A stretch of 64,000 nt of DNA from Bacteroidales bacterium (GTDB lineage Bacteria; Bacteroidota; Bacteroidia; Bacteroidales; UBA4417). Position 1 is the stretch's first letter; every line of letters starts with the position of its first letter. Made by a program: the position numbers and the translations under genes. Below are positions 10,301 through 20,800 of the stretch, in pieces. The stretch lies in the NCBI GenBank assembly GCA_016707705.1, contig JADJHD010000010.1, positions 1-64,000 on the forward strand, written 5' to 3'. Under the pieces are notes generated by a model. The model saw only the letters and a program-made list of their open reading frames with translations. It was not told the DNA's origin and made no database searches.

Positions 10301-10539
10301 TTTATCCCAATCCAAACTCCGGAGAATTTGTGATTAATTGCAATACTATTCCTGAAGGGAAGTACACTATCAGAATTTATAACGCCATGAACAGTCTTGT
10401 TTATTCTGAAAAAGAGGTGAGTCTTTCAAACGGAGCTCACAAGCAACTGAATGTTAGGAACCTTTCAAGTGGCATGTACCTGCTGAGAATAGAAAATAAT
10501 CATAACGGCTGGAGTAAGCAATTCATTATCAGCAAATAA
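7381..10539 (+). CDS. Secreted BNR/Asp-box protein with PKD/Ig-like domains and a T9SS type A sorting domain
   Basis: 1052 residues; signal peptide MNMSLRRLTFLLLLALTTVG ... IYAQP (ATG 7387 is an alternative start). Residues about 30-510 are a near duplicate of the preceding protein (shared GVDFAECSIANNP, YGASTIQGVKVAMS, PYSNYIYGTMT, CGGGGTPMYLGDYNG). Then a PKD domain (about 575-655, WAWSFPGGNPST) and Ig-like repeats (NGCESQP, GVYSGNGVA, GTPEGGVFQGNGVTG, SYLWTPGN). The last about 80 residues are a textbook T9SS CTD: FFEIYPNPNSGEFVI, YTIRIYNAMNSLVYS, LNVRNLSSGMYLLRIE, KQFIISK. So it should be exported by the type IX system and attached at the surface or released. Separated by 168 bases from its paralogue; strong terminator downstream. 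Confidence 0.88.
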   Translation: MNMSLRRLTFLLLLALTTVGKIYAQPATIDKNKHTDPMIMAPGYVAPINDQIEATVVTIEDYDNFKIGVDFAECSIANNPMNPTQYYAVWNSTGTAGGKGYYTNDGFTWTAGNPSWTGMWGDVVVAYDSMGNLSYQNMYGASTIQGVKVAMSSNNGQNWSSPVTAMAGSDKNWMTADQTSGPYSNYIYGTMTNSGSTGQSYSRSMDLGATWQSPTSFNPGGAIPGTSVCVGPDGSTQGGAVYVVTNSGSSFSSTYTFYRSLNGGQNFTLMSSQNYANTVGTQVGGRNAVLNMRTRPYPFIAADNSYGPHRGRLYLVYASNNPSGNGNKPDIFCRYSDNGGSTWSTAKVVNDDVNSQSNHNWFPAIWCEKNTGRLYVSWMDTRDCPTSDSCMMYATYSDDGITFAQNQKLSNKKMKINCNSCGGGGTPMYLGDYNGVAANKVSAMMAWTDFRDNSFGSYVGYFPDYGLRAEPSVDTLSPVAVINVKVPSVKLYTDTVFVSATMSGNPGLFTLSYPEGNKISSYPGEIPIQISGNGSVPVGDYTLTIVTTGSNGTPIHKRTATIRALTPIAPTAEFMVSDTSTCEGLAVNFIDYSVGPPTSWAWSFPGGNPSTSNVQNPTNIVYSTAGVYDVSLTVTNPSGSSTINKPGYISVYTVPSAPAASNVAVCEGQTVPDLTAVGENVRWYNGTLVAALGNNFTTGKTLPGTYNYTVTQNVNGCESQPTAVSLTIYALPAVTFTMNDTVCGNAAAFDLTGGQPAGGVYSGNGVAANGLTFDPTVAGPGLHTLVYSYSDANACNNTASFDITIPALPTVTINPVLAMCADASAVTLGGTPEGGVFQGNGVTGNVFDPAIAGAGNQTVTYTYADPITQCLVSASTSITVNALPSVALHDTASCGNRAVTLNATVPSGSSYLWTPGNQTTASIVADTIGRGLGVFNYSVKVTDANNCAATKSFSLTFFDCTGIDDPKASSFFEIYPNPNSGEFVINCNTIPEGKYTIRIYNAMNSLVYSEKEVSLSNGAHKQLNVRNLSSGMYLLRIENNHNGWSKQFIISK

Positions 10540-10561
10540 CAATTTCTTTTCTTAAAAATCC

Positions 10562-10597
10562 AACAACTGCCTTATTTATTAGGGCAGTTGTTTTTTT
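10562..10597 (+). terminator. Rho-independent terminator after the 7381 gene
   Basis: Stem AACAACTGCC (10562-10571) / GGCAGTTGTT (10583-10592), loop of 11 bases, continuing into a run of seven T. Confidence 0.88.
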
Positions 10598-10649
10598 ATT
10601 TCAGCTGGTATCCTTCAAAATATAGTATTTTCGGCAAAAATGCTGCTAT

Positions 10650-12740
10650 ATGAAAATTACCGGACTACTGAAAGGCATCTTACTGATTTGCATGCCCTTG
10701 CTCTGGATTCCCGCCACGGCGCAGGAAAAACCTTTCAGGCCACCAGCCTATCCGCTCATCACCTGCAACCCATATTTCAGCTTCTGGTCGTTTGCCGATC
10801 ATCCCGGTACCGACTGGACAAGGCATTGGACTGGCAGTACAATGGGCATGGCGAGTTTGGTCAAAATAGATAATCAAACGTTTCGCCTTGTCGGGCTGGC
10901 CTGTTCTGATGAAGTAATGCCAATGCCATTGGTTAGATCAGAGGTATTACCCACAAGAACCATCTATACCTATGACACTCTTGGTTGCAGGATTACCCTG
11001 TCTTTCATCAATCCGATGTTCCCATGGGACATGAAGCAACTTTCAAAACCAGTAGGATATCTGAACTGGAAAGTTGAAAGCAGTGATGGCAGCCCACATG
11101 ATGTCAAAGTCTATTTTGATTGCAGTGCTGAACCAGCTATTGACCATCCATCCCAGAAAGTCAACTGGAGCAGGCTGAGAGTAAATGGATTGGAAGTTCT
11201 TTCGATGGGCAGCTCCGAGCAGGCAGTTCTTGAAAAAGCAGGAGATGACCTCAGGATTGACTGGGGATATTTTTATACAGCCTCCCCTGCCCTTTCATCA
11301 GTTTCGAATGCAATTGGAAGTGCTGGAACCAGTAGAAAATCATTTCTTTCAAATGCAGGTCTTCCTGAGAGCGACGATCTGAGGATGCCAAGAAGTGCAA
11401 TGGATGAATGGCCGGTAATGTCGTGGACCATGGCATTCGGGAATGTCACAGGAGCAGTCGAGAATCATATCATTCTAGCCTATGACGAAGGATTTTGCAC
11501 CGAGTTTCTGAATCGCAGGTTACCTCCCTACTGGAAACTGGATGGTGAAACGACCTCAGGAATGTTATCTTCATCCGAGAAGGATTATCAAGTAATAAAA
11601 TCCAGATGCGAGCAGTTTGACAAGGATTTGATGGCAGATCTTGAATTAGCAGGAGGAAAGGAATACTCACTCCTAGCCAGCCTGGCTTACCGCCAGTCAT
11701 TGGCTGCTCATGTTCTTGCAACTGATATTGATGGAACTCCATATCATTTTCCAAAAGAAAATTTCAGCAACGGCTGCATTTCAACTGTTGATGTAATTTA
11801 TCCAGCCTCCCCGATTCTGCTTCTGTTCAATCCTGAGTTACTGAAAGCAAATCTCACTCCATTATTCAGGTATATTGAATCAGGAAAATGGAAGTTCCCT
11901 TTTGCACCTCATGATTTGGGAACTTACCCCTTGGCAAACGGACAGGTTTACGGGGGAGGAGAAAGGACTGAAGATAATCAGATGCCTGTTGAAGAGACGG
12001 GGAACATGATCATCATGATGTATGCTATCGCATACGCGGATGGAAATGCAGATTATTCAAAGAAGCATTTCGATGTACTAAAAACCTGGGCAAAGTATCT
12101 GCTGGACAAAGGATTTGATCCTGAAAATCAGTTATGTACTGATGATTTTGCCGGACATCTGGCACATAATACGAATCTATCAATCAAGGCAATAATTGCG
12201 CTTGAATGTTATTCCAGGATTTGCGAGATGATAGGCAATCAATCAGACTCAAAGGAGTATCATAAATATGCTAAGTTATTTGCTCAAAAGTGGGAAAAAG
12301 AAGCTGCTAATGAGTCCAATTACCGTCTTGCCTTTGATAAGCCCGGAAGCTGGAGTCAGAAATATAACCTGATCTGGGATAAAATTTTCAAGTTTAACCT
12401 CTTTGATCCTTCAATTTCAAAAAGAGAGCAGGAGTATTACAAAGACAAACAAAACAGGTATGGTCTTCCTCTGGATAACAGAGCAGACTATACCAAAGCC
12501 GATTGGTTAACCTGGACAGCCACAATGAGTGATGACAAGGATGAGTTTATCAATCTGATTCATCCGATGTATCTGTTCGCTTGTGAAACACCTGACAGAC
12601 TGCCATTTACCGACTGGTATGATACAAAAACCGGAAAGAAATCAGGGTTCCAGGCAAGATCCGTAATAGGTGGCCTATTTATCAAGATGCTAGAAGACAA
12701 GACTACCTGGAGTAAATGGAGGAATTATACTCCAGACTGA
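10650..12740 (+). CDS. DUF4965/DUF1793 glutaminase-A-like secreted protein
   Basis: 696 residues. Signal peptide MKITGLLKGILLICMPLLW ... ATAQE. The mature part has the order of the fungal glutaminase A (GtaA) family: a DUF4964/DUF5127-like N-terminal part (FRPPAYPLITCNPYFSFWSF, GMASLVKIDNQTFRLVG) and an alpha-helical DUF4965/DUF1793 part (LASLAYRQSLAAHVLATD, FAPHDLGTYPLANGQVYGGG, QMPVEETGNMIIMMYAIA, NTNLSIKAIIALECYSRI, YGLPLDNRADYTKADWLTW, GFQARSVIGGLFIKML). Known for the family: some members hydrolyse L-glutamine; many Bacteroidota members are untested and may be glycosidases because of the (alpha/alpha)-barrel. Inferred: periplasmic or outer-surface hydrolase. No C-terminal sorting module. 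Starts 50 bases after the terminator, so it has its own promoter. Confidence 0.85.
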   Translation: MKITGLLKGILLICMPLLWIPATAQEKPFRPPAYPLITCNPYFSFWSFADHPGTDWTRHWTGSTMGMASLVKIDNQTFRLVGLACSDEVMPMPLVRSEVLPTRTIYTYDTLGCRITLSFINPMFPWDMKQLSKPVGYLNWKVESSDGSPHDVKVYFDCSAEPAIDHPSQKVNWSRLRVNGLEVLSMGSSEQAVLEKAGDDLRIDWGYFYTASPALSSVSNAIGSAGTSRKSFLSNAGLPESDDLRMPRSAMDEWPVMSWTMAFGNVTGAVENHIILAYDEGFCTEFLNRRLPPYWKLDGETTSGMLSSSEKDYQVIKSRCEQFDKDLMADLELAGGKEYSLLASLAYRQSLAAHVLATDIDGTPYHFPKENFSNGCISTVDVIYPASPILLLFNPELLKANLTPLFRYIESGKWKFPFAPHDLGTYPLANGQVYGGGERTEDNQMPVEETGNMIIMMYAIAYADGNADYSKKHFDVLKTWAKYLLDKGFDPENQLCTDDFAGHLAHNTNLSIKAIIALECYSRICEMIGNQSDSKEYHKYAKLFAQKWEKEAANESNYRLAFDKPGSWSQKYNLIWDKIFKFNLFDPSISKREQEYYKDKQNRYGLPLDNRADYTKADWLTWTATMSDDKDEFINLIHPMYLFACETPDRLPFTDWYDTKTGKKSGFQARSVIGGLFIKMLEDKTTWSKWRNYTPD

Positions 12741-12787
12741 AAAAATTCAGATAATTATTGGTTGAAATAGGCATGATCTGAATCAGT

Positions 12788-14039
12788 TTACTCCACAACC
12801 TGATTTGCCAATACTTCATCAACTCTTTCCCTGAATTCAGTTGGGGTGATACCCGTTGCCTTTTTAAAGGCAGTATAGAAAGATGATTTGGACTGAAATC
12901 CAACTACTTTGGCAATCCCTTCAATGGAAAGGTTTCTGTGCTCCTTACCCTGCAGCATAACCTTAGCTTTATTAATTCGCCATTCATTGATGTAGTTGAA
13001 GAAATTCTTCTGATGTACTTCATTGATCGCCTGGGGAAAGATGCTTTGAACTGATTCCCAACTTCATAGCTAATTCTTCAATACTAACCTGAGAATCATT
13101 ATACAATTCTTCCTCTTCCATAAGTGTATCCAATTGTCGGATAATTTGCTCCCTGGTATCATCCTTCAGAGCTGAACGTTGATATTTCTGCAATTGCTCA
13201 GCAATAAATAATTCCTGATTTTCTGAATGGGGCTTCGTCATTTCCCTGTGCAATGCACAATAGTGAGTCATCCGGGATAGTATTTCATTCTCAACCCATT
13301 GATTTTGAATCAGGCTATGGTATCCAATAAAGAAGTTAATCAGTAGCATTCCAATACAGTAGAAACTAACTGAATACCAGGGATGAGCATCCCTGAAGAA
13401 ATAGGTGAGATCATTCCCAATAAAGAAAAGAAGTATTCCGGCGAAGAGGTAATTCATCCATGAAAGGTCAATATTCTCTTTATAGGAGAACATAAGTTCT
13501 ATTCGAAGCCGGTGCAACTTCAGGTTTGTCCTGAACTTCATAATGTAGAACAGGAACTGAATTGTAAAAACGCCATAGAAGGAGATGCGGTTGAGCCAAA
13601 TGAGGTAAATATAAAGCCACTGATAAGATTCACTGACTGATCGGCGTGCAACAAATTCAATCTGATCGTTGAAAGGGAAAATGAAGTATGCTGATTGAAG
13701 AAGTAAGGCAATTCCTGATGGAGCCAGATGAAACCATTGTTTTCCTTTTACCCTGTACTTCACAGTGGTGAGCGAACGAAAGTAAAAATAGAATAATGGT
13801 AAGAATGTCAGCAGTAAAGGCATGGAAAACGGATACAGGTATTGAAGTACGCCCCTGTAGTCGAAATAATTAAGCCAGACAATGAAGAAATAGGCTGCAT
13901 TTGCAGCCATGTACCATGCTATGAACTTTTTAGGATAGTGCTTGGTTTTCTGATAGATACCACCAAATAATACAGCAAACAATATAGCCTGCCATATCAG
14001 TATTATCGCAACAATTTCAAGATAGAAGCCAATCGTCAT
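12788..14039 (-). pseudogene. Membrane-anchored AraC-family regulator, interrupted by a one-base frameshift
   Basis: The first 339-residue frame (14039 down to 13020) starts MTIGFYLEIVAIILIWQAI and has about seven or eight hydrophobic helices (residues about 5-240), then a linker and the start of a helix-turn-helix (QVSIEELAMKLGISSKHLS). There it falls out of frame at GGGG 13033-13036 on the + strand. With one C less in the sense strand it continues QAINEVHQKNFFNYINEWRI, KAKVMLQGKEHRNLSIEGIA, KVVGFQSKSSFYTAFKKATG, ITPTEFRERVDEVL and stops at 12788-12790: a perfect AraC-type DNA-binding domain. The intact product would be about 416 residues, an integral-membrane one-component sensor as common in Bacteroidota. 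The indel is in a homopolymer, so it may be a sequencing error. It faces the 14822 adhesin across a 780-base gap. Confidence 0.88.
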
Positions 14040-14821
14040 CCTCAGAGTAATATTAGTTGCTTCCGCTGTGTATCTTTAGTATATTAATAGGTATTTCACC
14101 CAAATGTAACTAGTCAGGTATAAAAATCCTAAAGTCGGACAGTTAAAAACCTAAAATTCTTTTAAATTTAACCATTAGGATTAAAAAGTTACAGAATTTT
14201 TTCTAATTTTCACCTGTTACTATCAAATTCGACAACCCACTTAATAACCAGACATCCTGTAAATACTTATTTTATTGAACTTGATTAATGTTAATAATTT
14301 TCTTGCTTTATTTATCAATCACTCTTTTCAGAAGAAACTTATTAACAATTTACTTTTAAATAAAAAAAAATGTAACTTTATCAAACCAAAGACGGAGATA
14401 GTAATATGTCCGACTTCCTGAACTCGGACAACTTTCCTCATTGTTTTCAGGTTCATTTTGATTAAGTTTGCTTTATGGAATTCGGGATGAATAATCCTTA
14501 ATCCGGTACCAACTACCCCAACCCACTCATTACCTTACTAGCTTGCTGTTTTTACTGCCGTGATTCTGCCGGGTCATCCCGGATACAGATTGTATACTTG
14601 AACTATCTGTACCCGTATTCATCGACTACTGCTAACACTCATACACAAAAACCCAAATGACGATTAACACGCTTCAGAGAAAAGCTTCTGGAATGTAATC
14701 ATTTTCTTATGTCAGGTGTCGCAAATGATACCTTATATAAGGAGATGAGATTTTTTTTGCCCAAATTGAAATTTTTTAGTTTAACCCAAACCATACATTT
14801 ATTAACCAAAACCCTTACACT
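14040..14821. other. 782-base regulatory region between the AraC-type regulator and the giant adhesin
   Basis: No gene is visible. It is AT-rich with three notable things: a copy of TCGGACAG near 14135-14142, a long interrupted palindrome with the same core at 14407-14430, and an A/C-rich leader (CCCAAACC, AAAACCC at 14808-14814) directly before the start codon. TACATTTA at 14794-14801 resembles a -7 element, but no well-spaced TTTG precedes it. Confidence 0.5.
14407..14430. promoter_or_regulatory. 24-base near-perfect palindrome, operator candidate
   Basis: Arms TGTCCGA (14407-14413) and TCGGACA (14424-14430) with inner TTC/GAA also complementary; only the central pairs break symmetry. A further half-site TCGGACAG lies near 14135. 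No T-tract follows, so it is not a terminator. It sits between a divergent membrane AraC-type regulator and a giant adhesin gene. Confidence 0.45.
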
Positions 14822-17800
14822 ATGAAACGAATCCTACTGTTTCTTGTTGCTTTGGCAATTAGTAGCATGAGTTTTGCAGCATTGACCGGTGTTAAAACCA
14901 TTCCGGGCGATTATGCAACCATTGCAGCTGCCATTGCAGATCTCAATGCTCAGGGAGTCGGGTCCGGTGGTGTCACATTCAATGTGGCTGCCGGTCATAC
15001 CGAAACCTTAGCTTTGCCTACTGATGGTCTGATTACGGCCACCGGTACATTGGCAGACCCCATTGTATTCCAGAAAAGTGGCGCAGGTCTGAATCCTGTT
15101 GTCACTGCTGCTGTTGGTGCATCCGCCACAGTTGACGGAATCATTGTTATCGCCGGTGGTGACTACATCACCTTCGATGGCATTGACCTCACTGAGAGCG
15201 CTGCCAATCTAACAGCAACCACCCAGATGGAATGGGGCTATGCACTTGTAAAAGGAAATGTTGCAGCTCCGTATAATGGTTCAGAATTCGTAACCATTAA
15301 AAACTGCTCCATTACTCTTAACAAGGCTAATACAGCTTCAGTTGGCATCTATTCAGGTAACCATGTGGCTGCAAATACCACTGGTCTGACAATTTTAGCT
15401 ACAACTGATGCTTCGAACAACTGTAAATTCTTCAACAACTCTATCCAGAATGTTTATGCTGGTATTAAGTTGAATGGATTTTCCGCTGCTACACCTTTCG
15501 CACTTTATGACCAGAATAATGAAGTGGGTGTTGGCGGTGCTAACACTATCTCCAATTTTGGAGGTGCTGCATCTACGGCCTACGGTATCTATGCAACCAA
15601 CCAGAATGGTCTTAAGATATTGAACAACAATATCACCGGTGGTACTGGTACTACTACTACACTCTACGGTATTTTTGCATCTGCCGGAACAAGCAGCAAT
15701 GTTGACATCAATTACAACATTGTTACCATTGTTGGAAGCGGAACAACCTCACAGGTTGCTGCCATTGCCAACAGCATTGGATCAACTGCTCTTTCCAATA
15801 CCGTTAACATCAACAACAATACTGTCCAGAACTGTCAGTACAATACTGCCACTTCAGGTGTATTCTATGCAATTCTGAACTCAGCTTCAGCTACAACTGT
15901 TAATATCAACAACAATGTTATTACAGGTAACACCCTATCCGGAACCGGCGCATGGTATGGTATCGAAACCTCATCCCCTGTTACTGCAAATGTTGTTGGA
16001 AATAACATCAATACGAACAGTAGGACAGGTATTGGTATCATGTATGGTATCAAGACTACCAGTCCAACCAACCTGTTTGTAACCAACAACACTGTTGATG
16101 GCTTTGCTCAGAATGCAACTGCTTCAACAGGCGCGATTTATGGTTTCTACAGTCTTTCTTCAGCTGTTAATGTAAATGTTACAGGTAACGTTTTTAAGAA
16201 CTTTACCAGTACAGGTGCCAGTTCAATTTATGGTATCCGTGAATATGGCATTTCTGGCACAAAGACTTTCCAGAATAACCAGGCTTACAACTTCTCCTGT
16301 GTTGGAGGAAGTTTTTATGGAGTCTATTGCTCAACAGGTAATATTACCATGAGTGGCAACTCCGTTTATGCAATGAACGCTACCGGTGGAACAGCCGGTG
16401 CTGCATACGGACTATATATCAGTGGTGGTACAACCAATAGTATGTATTCAAACTCTGTATACAACCTTTCACTGGCAAGTGCCGGCCCTACCCTTTATGG
16501 AATTTATATTGGCGGCGGTACAACCAATAATGTTTACAACAACTTTGTAAGCGACCTCAGAACACCTGCAGCTAATGCAGCTATTCCTTTGGTTGGTATC
16601 TATATCAGTGGTGGTACTACCACTTACTGCGACTTTAACAGCGTTTACCTCAATGCAACAAGTTCAGGAGCCATCTTCGGATCAGCCGGTATCTATACCA
16701 GCACCACCCCTGCCATTACCATGAGGAACAACAACATTGTTAATGTTTCAACCCCAAACACTACCGGCTACACTGCAGCTCATCGCCGCTCAGGTGCTGC
16801 TACCACTGCTTTGGGTGCTGCAACCGGATTCAACAATTATTATGTTGGAAGCGGAACAAACAAGGTGATTTATTATGATGGAACAACCAGCTATGCTACC
16901 GTTGCTGCTTACAAGGCAGCCCTTTCACCAAAGGAATCCGGCAGTATTGAAGAAAATGCTCCATTTGTTAATGTATCAACTGCACCTTACGATCTCCATT
17001 TGAACACCAGCATAGCTACCCTGCTTGAAAGCGGCGGAACCACAGTTGCTGGTATCACAACCGACTTTGACGGAAACACACGTAATGTCTCCACTCCTGA
17101 TATCGGAGCTGACGAAGGCACATTCACCGCCTTCTCACTTGTTCCTCCTGCAAGCTTTGCTGCTGCACCATGGAGCTCAACTGAAAACAGGATTACCTTC
17201 CTTCCTACAGGTACACCTCTCAATAACGCAGTTATTGTTTGGAGCACCACCAATACTTTCACCAATCCTACAAACGGAACTCCTCCTCCTGCAGTTGGAC
17301 AGCCATTCGGTGGCGGTACACTACTGTATAACGGACAGTCCTCACCTCAGCTTCATTCAGGCCTGACCGCCGGCACTACCTATTATTATAGTGCATGGTC
17401 AGTTGACGGATCAAACAACTACTCAGTAGCTACAACAGGTGCAGCTACTCCAGCAGTTGCCGCTCCATCAAATCTGGTAGCTACCACTTTCAGTGCTACA
17501 CAAATCAACCTGACCTGGACGCTAAACGCAGCAGGCCATAATGTTATGGTTGCATCAAACAGTGCATCTGCAACATTCGGAACTCCGGTTAATGGTACTG
17601 CTCTTAATGTTGGTGATCCTATTTCAGGCGGTGGCACAGTTATTTACAACGGTCCACTTTCAGGATTCAACAACACTGGTCTTATAGCAGGTACTACCTA
17701 TAACTATAAAGCTTGGTCAGTTGATGCAGCAAATTATTATTCTGCAACAGGTATCACTGCCAATGCAACTACAATGTTCGGTGTTCCTTACAGCCAAAAC

Positions 17801-20800
17801 TTCAATGCATCGACTTCTTTGCCAGCAGGCTGGGGCGGAACATTCTTTATTGCTTCTCCACATGGAACTGCTGCATCAAACGGCCTGTACAGGAACCTTT
17901 ATAGCTCTGTTACAACAGCAAGTGCGATTTCACCTTCAGTAGTTCTTTCTGCAAATCTTTGCCGTCTGATCTTTGACTACAGAATTGTGGATTATACTGG
18001 ATATCCAGCCACTGCTACAGTTCTTGGAGCATCTGATAAAATTGATGTTGATGTTTCAACCGATGGCGGAGTTACCTATACCACCATTTATTCCATCAAT
18101 TCTACAACCCATGTTACCAGCACTGCATTTGCAAACAAAGTGTTCAGTCTTACCGGTTACAATTCACAAACTGTAAAGGTTAGATTCAACGCAGTTTGGG
18201 GCATTGGCGACTATTATGTTGACATTGACAACTTCATTCTTGAAGAAATCCCTGTTAACCCATCAATTACCCTCCTACCTACATCACTTGACTGCGGTTA
18301 TGCAGCTTCAGGTGCTTATTCAGCTGAGAAGACCTACACCATTGCAGGTGAAAATCTGTCAGGTGCTCCAGGAAATATTCTTGTATCTGCACCTGCAAAC
18401 TTCGAGGTTTCCCTCACAACAGGTGCCGGCTTTGGCCCATCAGTGAATGTTGCCTATGCAACTTCAACCCTTGCAGCTACTACAGTATACGTTAGATGTG
18501 CTCCAACAGCAACCAATGTATATTATACCGGTAACGTCACAAACGTTGGTGGTGGTGCTTCAGGTAATGTTGCAGTAGCTGGTAACTCAGACATATTTGC
18601 AGGCTATTGCACCTCCATGGCGTCAAACACTGCTGATGAGGAAATTTACAGTGTAACTGTAAACGGTGCAACCAATGCATACGATTGTGCTACCGTTGCT
18701 CCGGGACCCGGATCAATCCTTCAAAGGTACTCCAACTTCTTCACCCTTGGTTCACTTACAACCATGCAGAGGACCGGAACATACAGCTTCACAGTTCTTG
18801 AAAATGAATGTGATGGTTCAACATATTATAGCAACGGTTGTGCAATCTGGATTGACTTTAATCAGGATGGCGACTTCCTGGATGCAGGCGAACAGGTTTA
18901 CACAGAAGCTGCAACCAGTATCAGTCCACGTACTATCACCGGCAATATTACCATTCCTAGCGGCGCTACCTTAGGCGTTACTGCTATGCGTATTACTGTT
19001 GCTGAAGGTTATGTAGGCGCTGGACTTACTCCTTGCCTTGCTTACGGATATGGTGAAACTGAAGATTATAAGATTACCATAGATGTAGCTCCTGCTTGTC
19101 CAACACCAAGTTTGCTTACTGCAACTGCCAGTGCATACAACCAGGCCGTATTAGGCTGGGATGCTGCTGGAACAACTGCATGGGAAATTGAATACGGTCC
19201 TGCTGGATTTACTCAGGGAACCGGAACCATGATTACAGCTGGTATCACCAATCCTTATACACTTACTGGACTTTCAGCTGTTACTTCATATGATTATTAT
19301 GTAAGGGCTAATTGCGGCTCAGGAATTTTCAGTTCATGGGCAGGCCCCAAGAACTTTGTAACTCCTCCAACATGTCCTGCACCAACCGCACTTTTCACTA
19401 CCGGAGTGCTTACCACATCAGCCAAACTGGGCTGGACTGAAAACGGAACTGCTACTGCATGGGATATCGAGCTCGGTCTCTTTGGTTTTACCCCAAGTGG
19501 AACTCCAACTGCTTCAGGTGTTGTTGACAACCCATACACCTATGGTGGATTAACTCAAAGCACTACCTATAGTTTCTATGTAAGGTCCTATTGCAGTGTT
19601 TCAGATCAGAGCACATGGGTTGGACCATTCTCATTCACAACAGAATGTGATGTATTTGCAGCTCCATTCATTCAGAACTTCAATGCAACCACCAAACCAA
19701 ATTGCTGGACTATTTCAGGACCACAGAATTGGTTATTCACCAATACATGGGCTGATTATGGTGCTGACCTTGTAACTGACCATTCAGGTACTGGTGGTAG
19801 TTTTGCAGGTGTTGACGGTTCAGGTTCTGCTAGTTTAACAGGTATTACCCTGACCACTCCAATGATTGATATTTCTGCCTTGACAACAGAGCGTCTTCGT
19901 TTCTATTTGTTCAATAATAATATCAATGATGCAAGTTACCAGACTCTCACAGTAAATATGTGGGATGGTGCTGCTTGGATTCCAGCTATCTATACCTGGG
20001 GACCAACCATGAACAATGCTGCTTGGCAGGAAATCATCGTTGACCTTACAGCATATGCTGTTACTGGCCCAATTCAATTCCAATTTGTTGTTGACAAGGG
20101 CGCAGGATCACCATTCTATGATGATATGATCATTGATGATGTGTATGTTGAAAATGTACCTACATGTCAGAATCCTTCACTGCTCTCAGCAACCAACATA
20201 ACTACCACTTCAGCTGACCTTTTCTGGAATGCTAATGGTACAACTGCATGGGAAATTGAATATGGCCCATTTGGATTCACACAAGGAACCGGTACTATGA
20301 TTACCACCGGCGTTACCAATCCATACACACTTGGTGGACTTTCAGCTGCAACCTCTTACAGCTATTATGTAAGGGCTTATTGTGCACCTGATTATAGCTT
20401 CTGGATTGGACCTTATACTTTCTCAACTTTGTGTACAGCTTTGACCTTACCTTATGCACAGAATTTCGATGCTGTAACTGCACCTGCAATTCCTAACTGT
20501 ATGTTGGTAAGCAATGAGAATGGTGACACTCAGCTTTGGAAGACATCTGCCAGCTATAATAGATCCGCTCCGAATAGCATGTATATCAGCTACAATGCAT
20601 CAGCTGCTATGGATGACTGGTTCTATACTCCTGGTTTCACTTTGGCTCCGGGTCAGTATAAAGTCAGTTTCTGGTACAGAGCTTCAGGTTCATATCCTGA
20701 AAAACTGGAAGTAAAATGGGGAACAAGTCAGTCAGCTGCTGCTATGACCCTTGGTACTATCTATGACAACCCATCAATCAACAATTCTGCATTTGCAGAA

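Noticed and set aside
4681..10539. True sialidase activity of the BNR proteins
   Set aside because: Asp-box-like turns are present, but I could not find the full Arg triad and Tyr/Glu pair of sialidases, so only the fold is suggested.
4681..12740. Classical cellulosome or starch/glycan-use locus (SusC/SusD type)
   Set aside because: No TonB-dependent receptor, SusD-like lipoprotein or recognisable glycoside hydrolase site is visible; the clear enzymes are peptidases.
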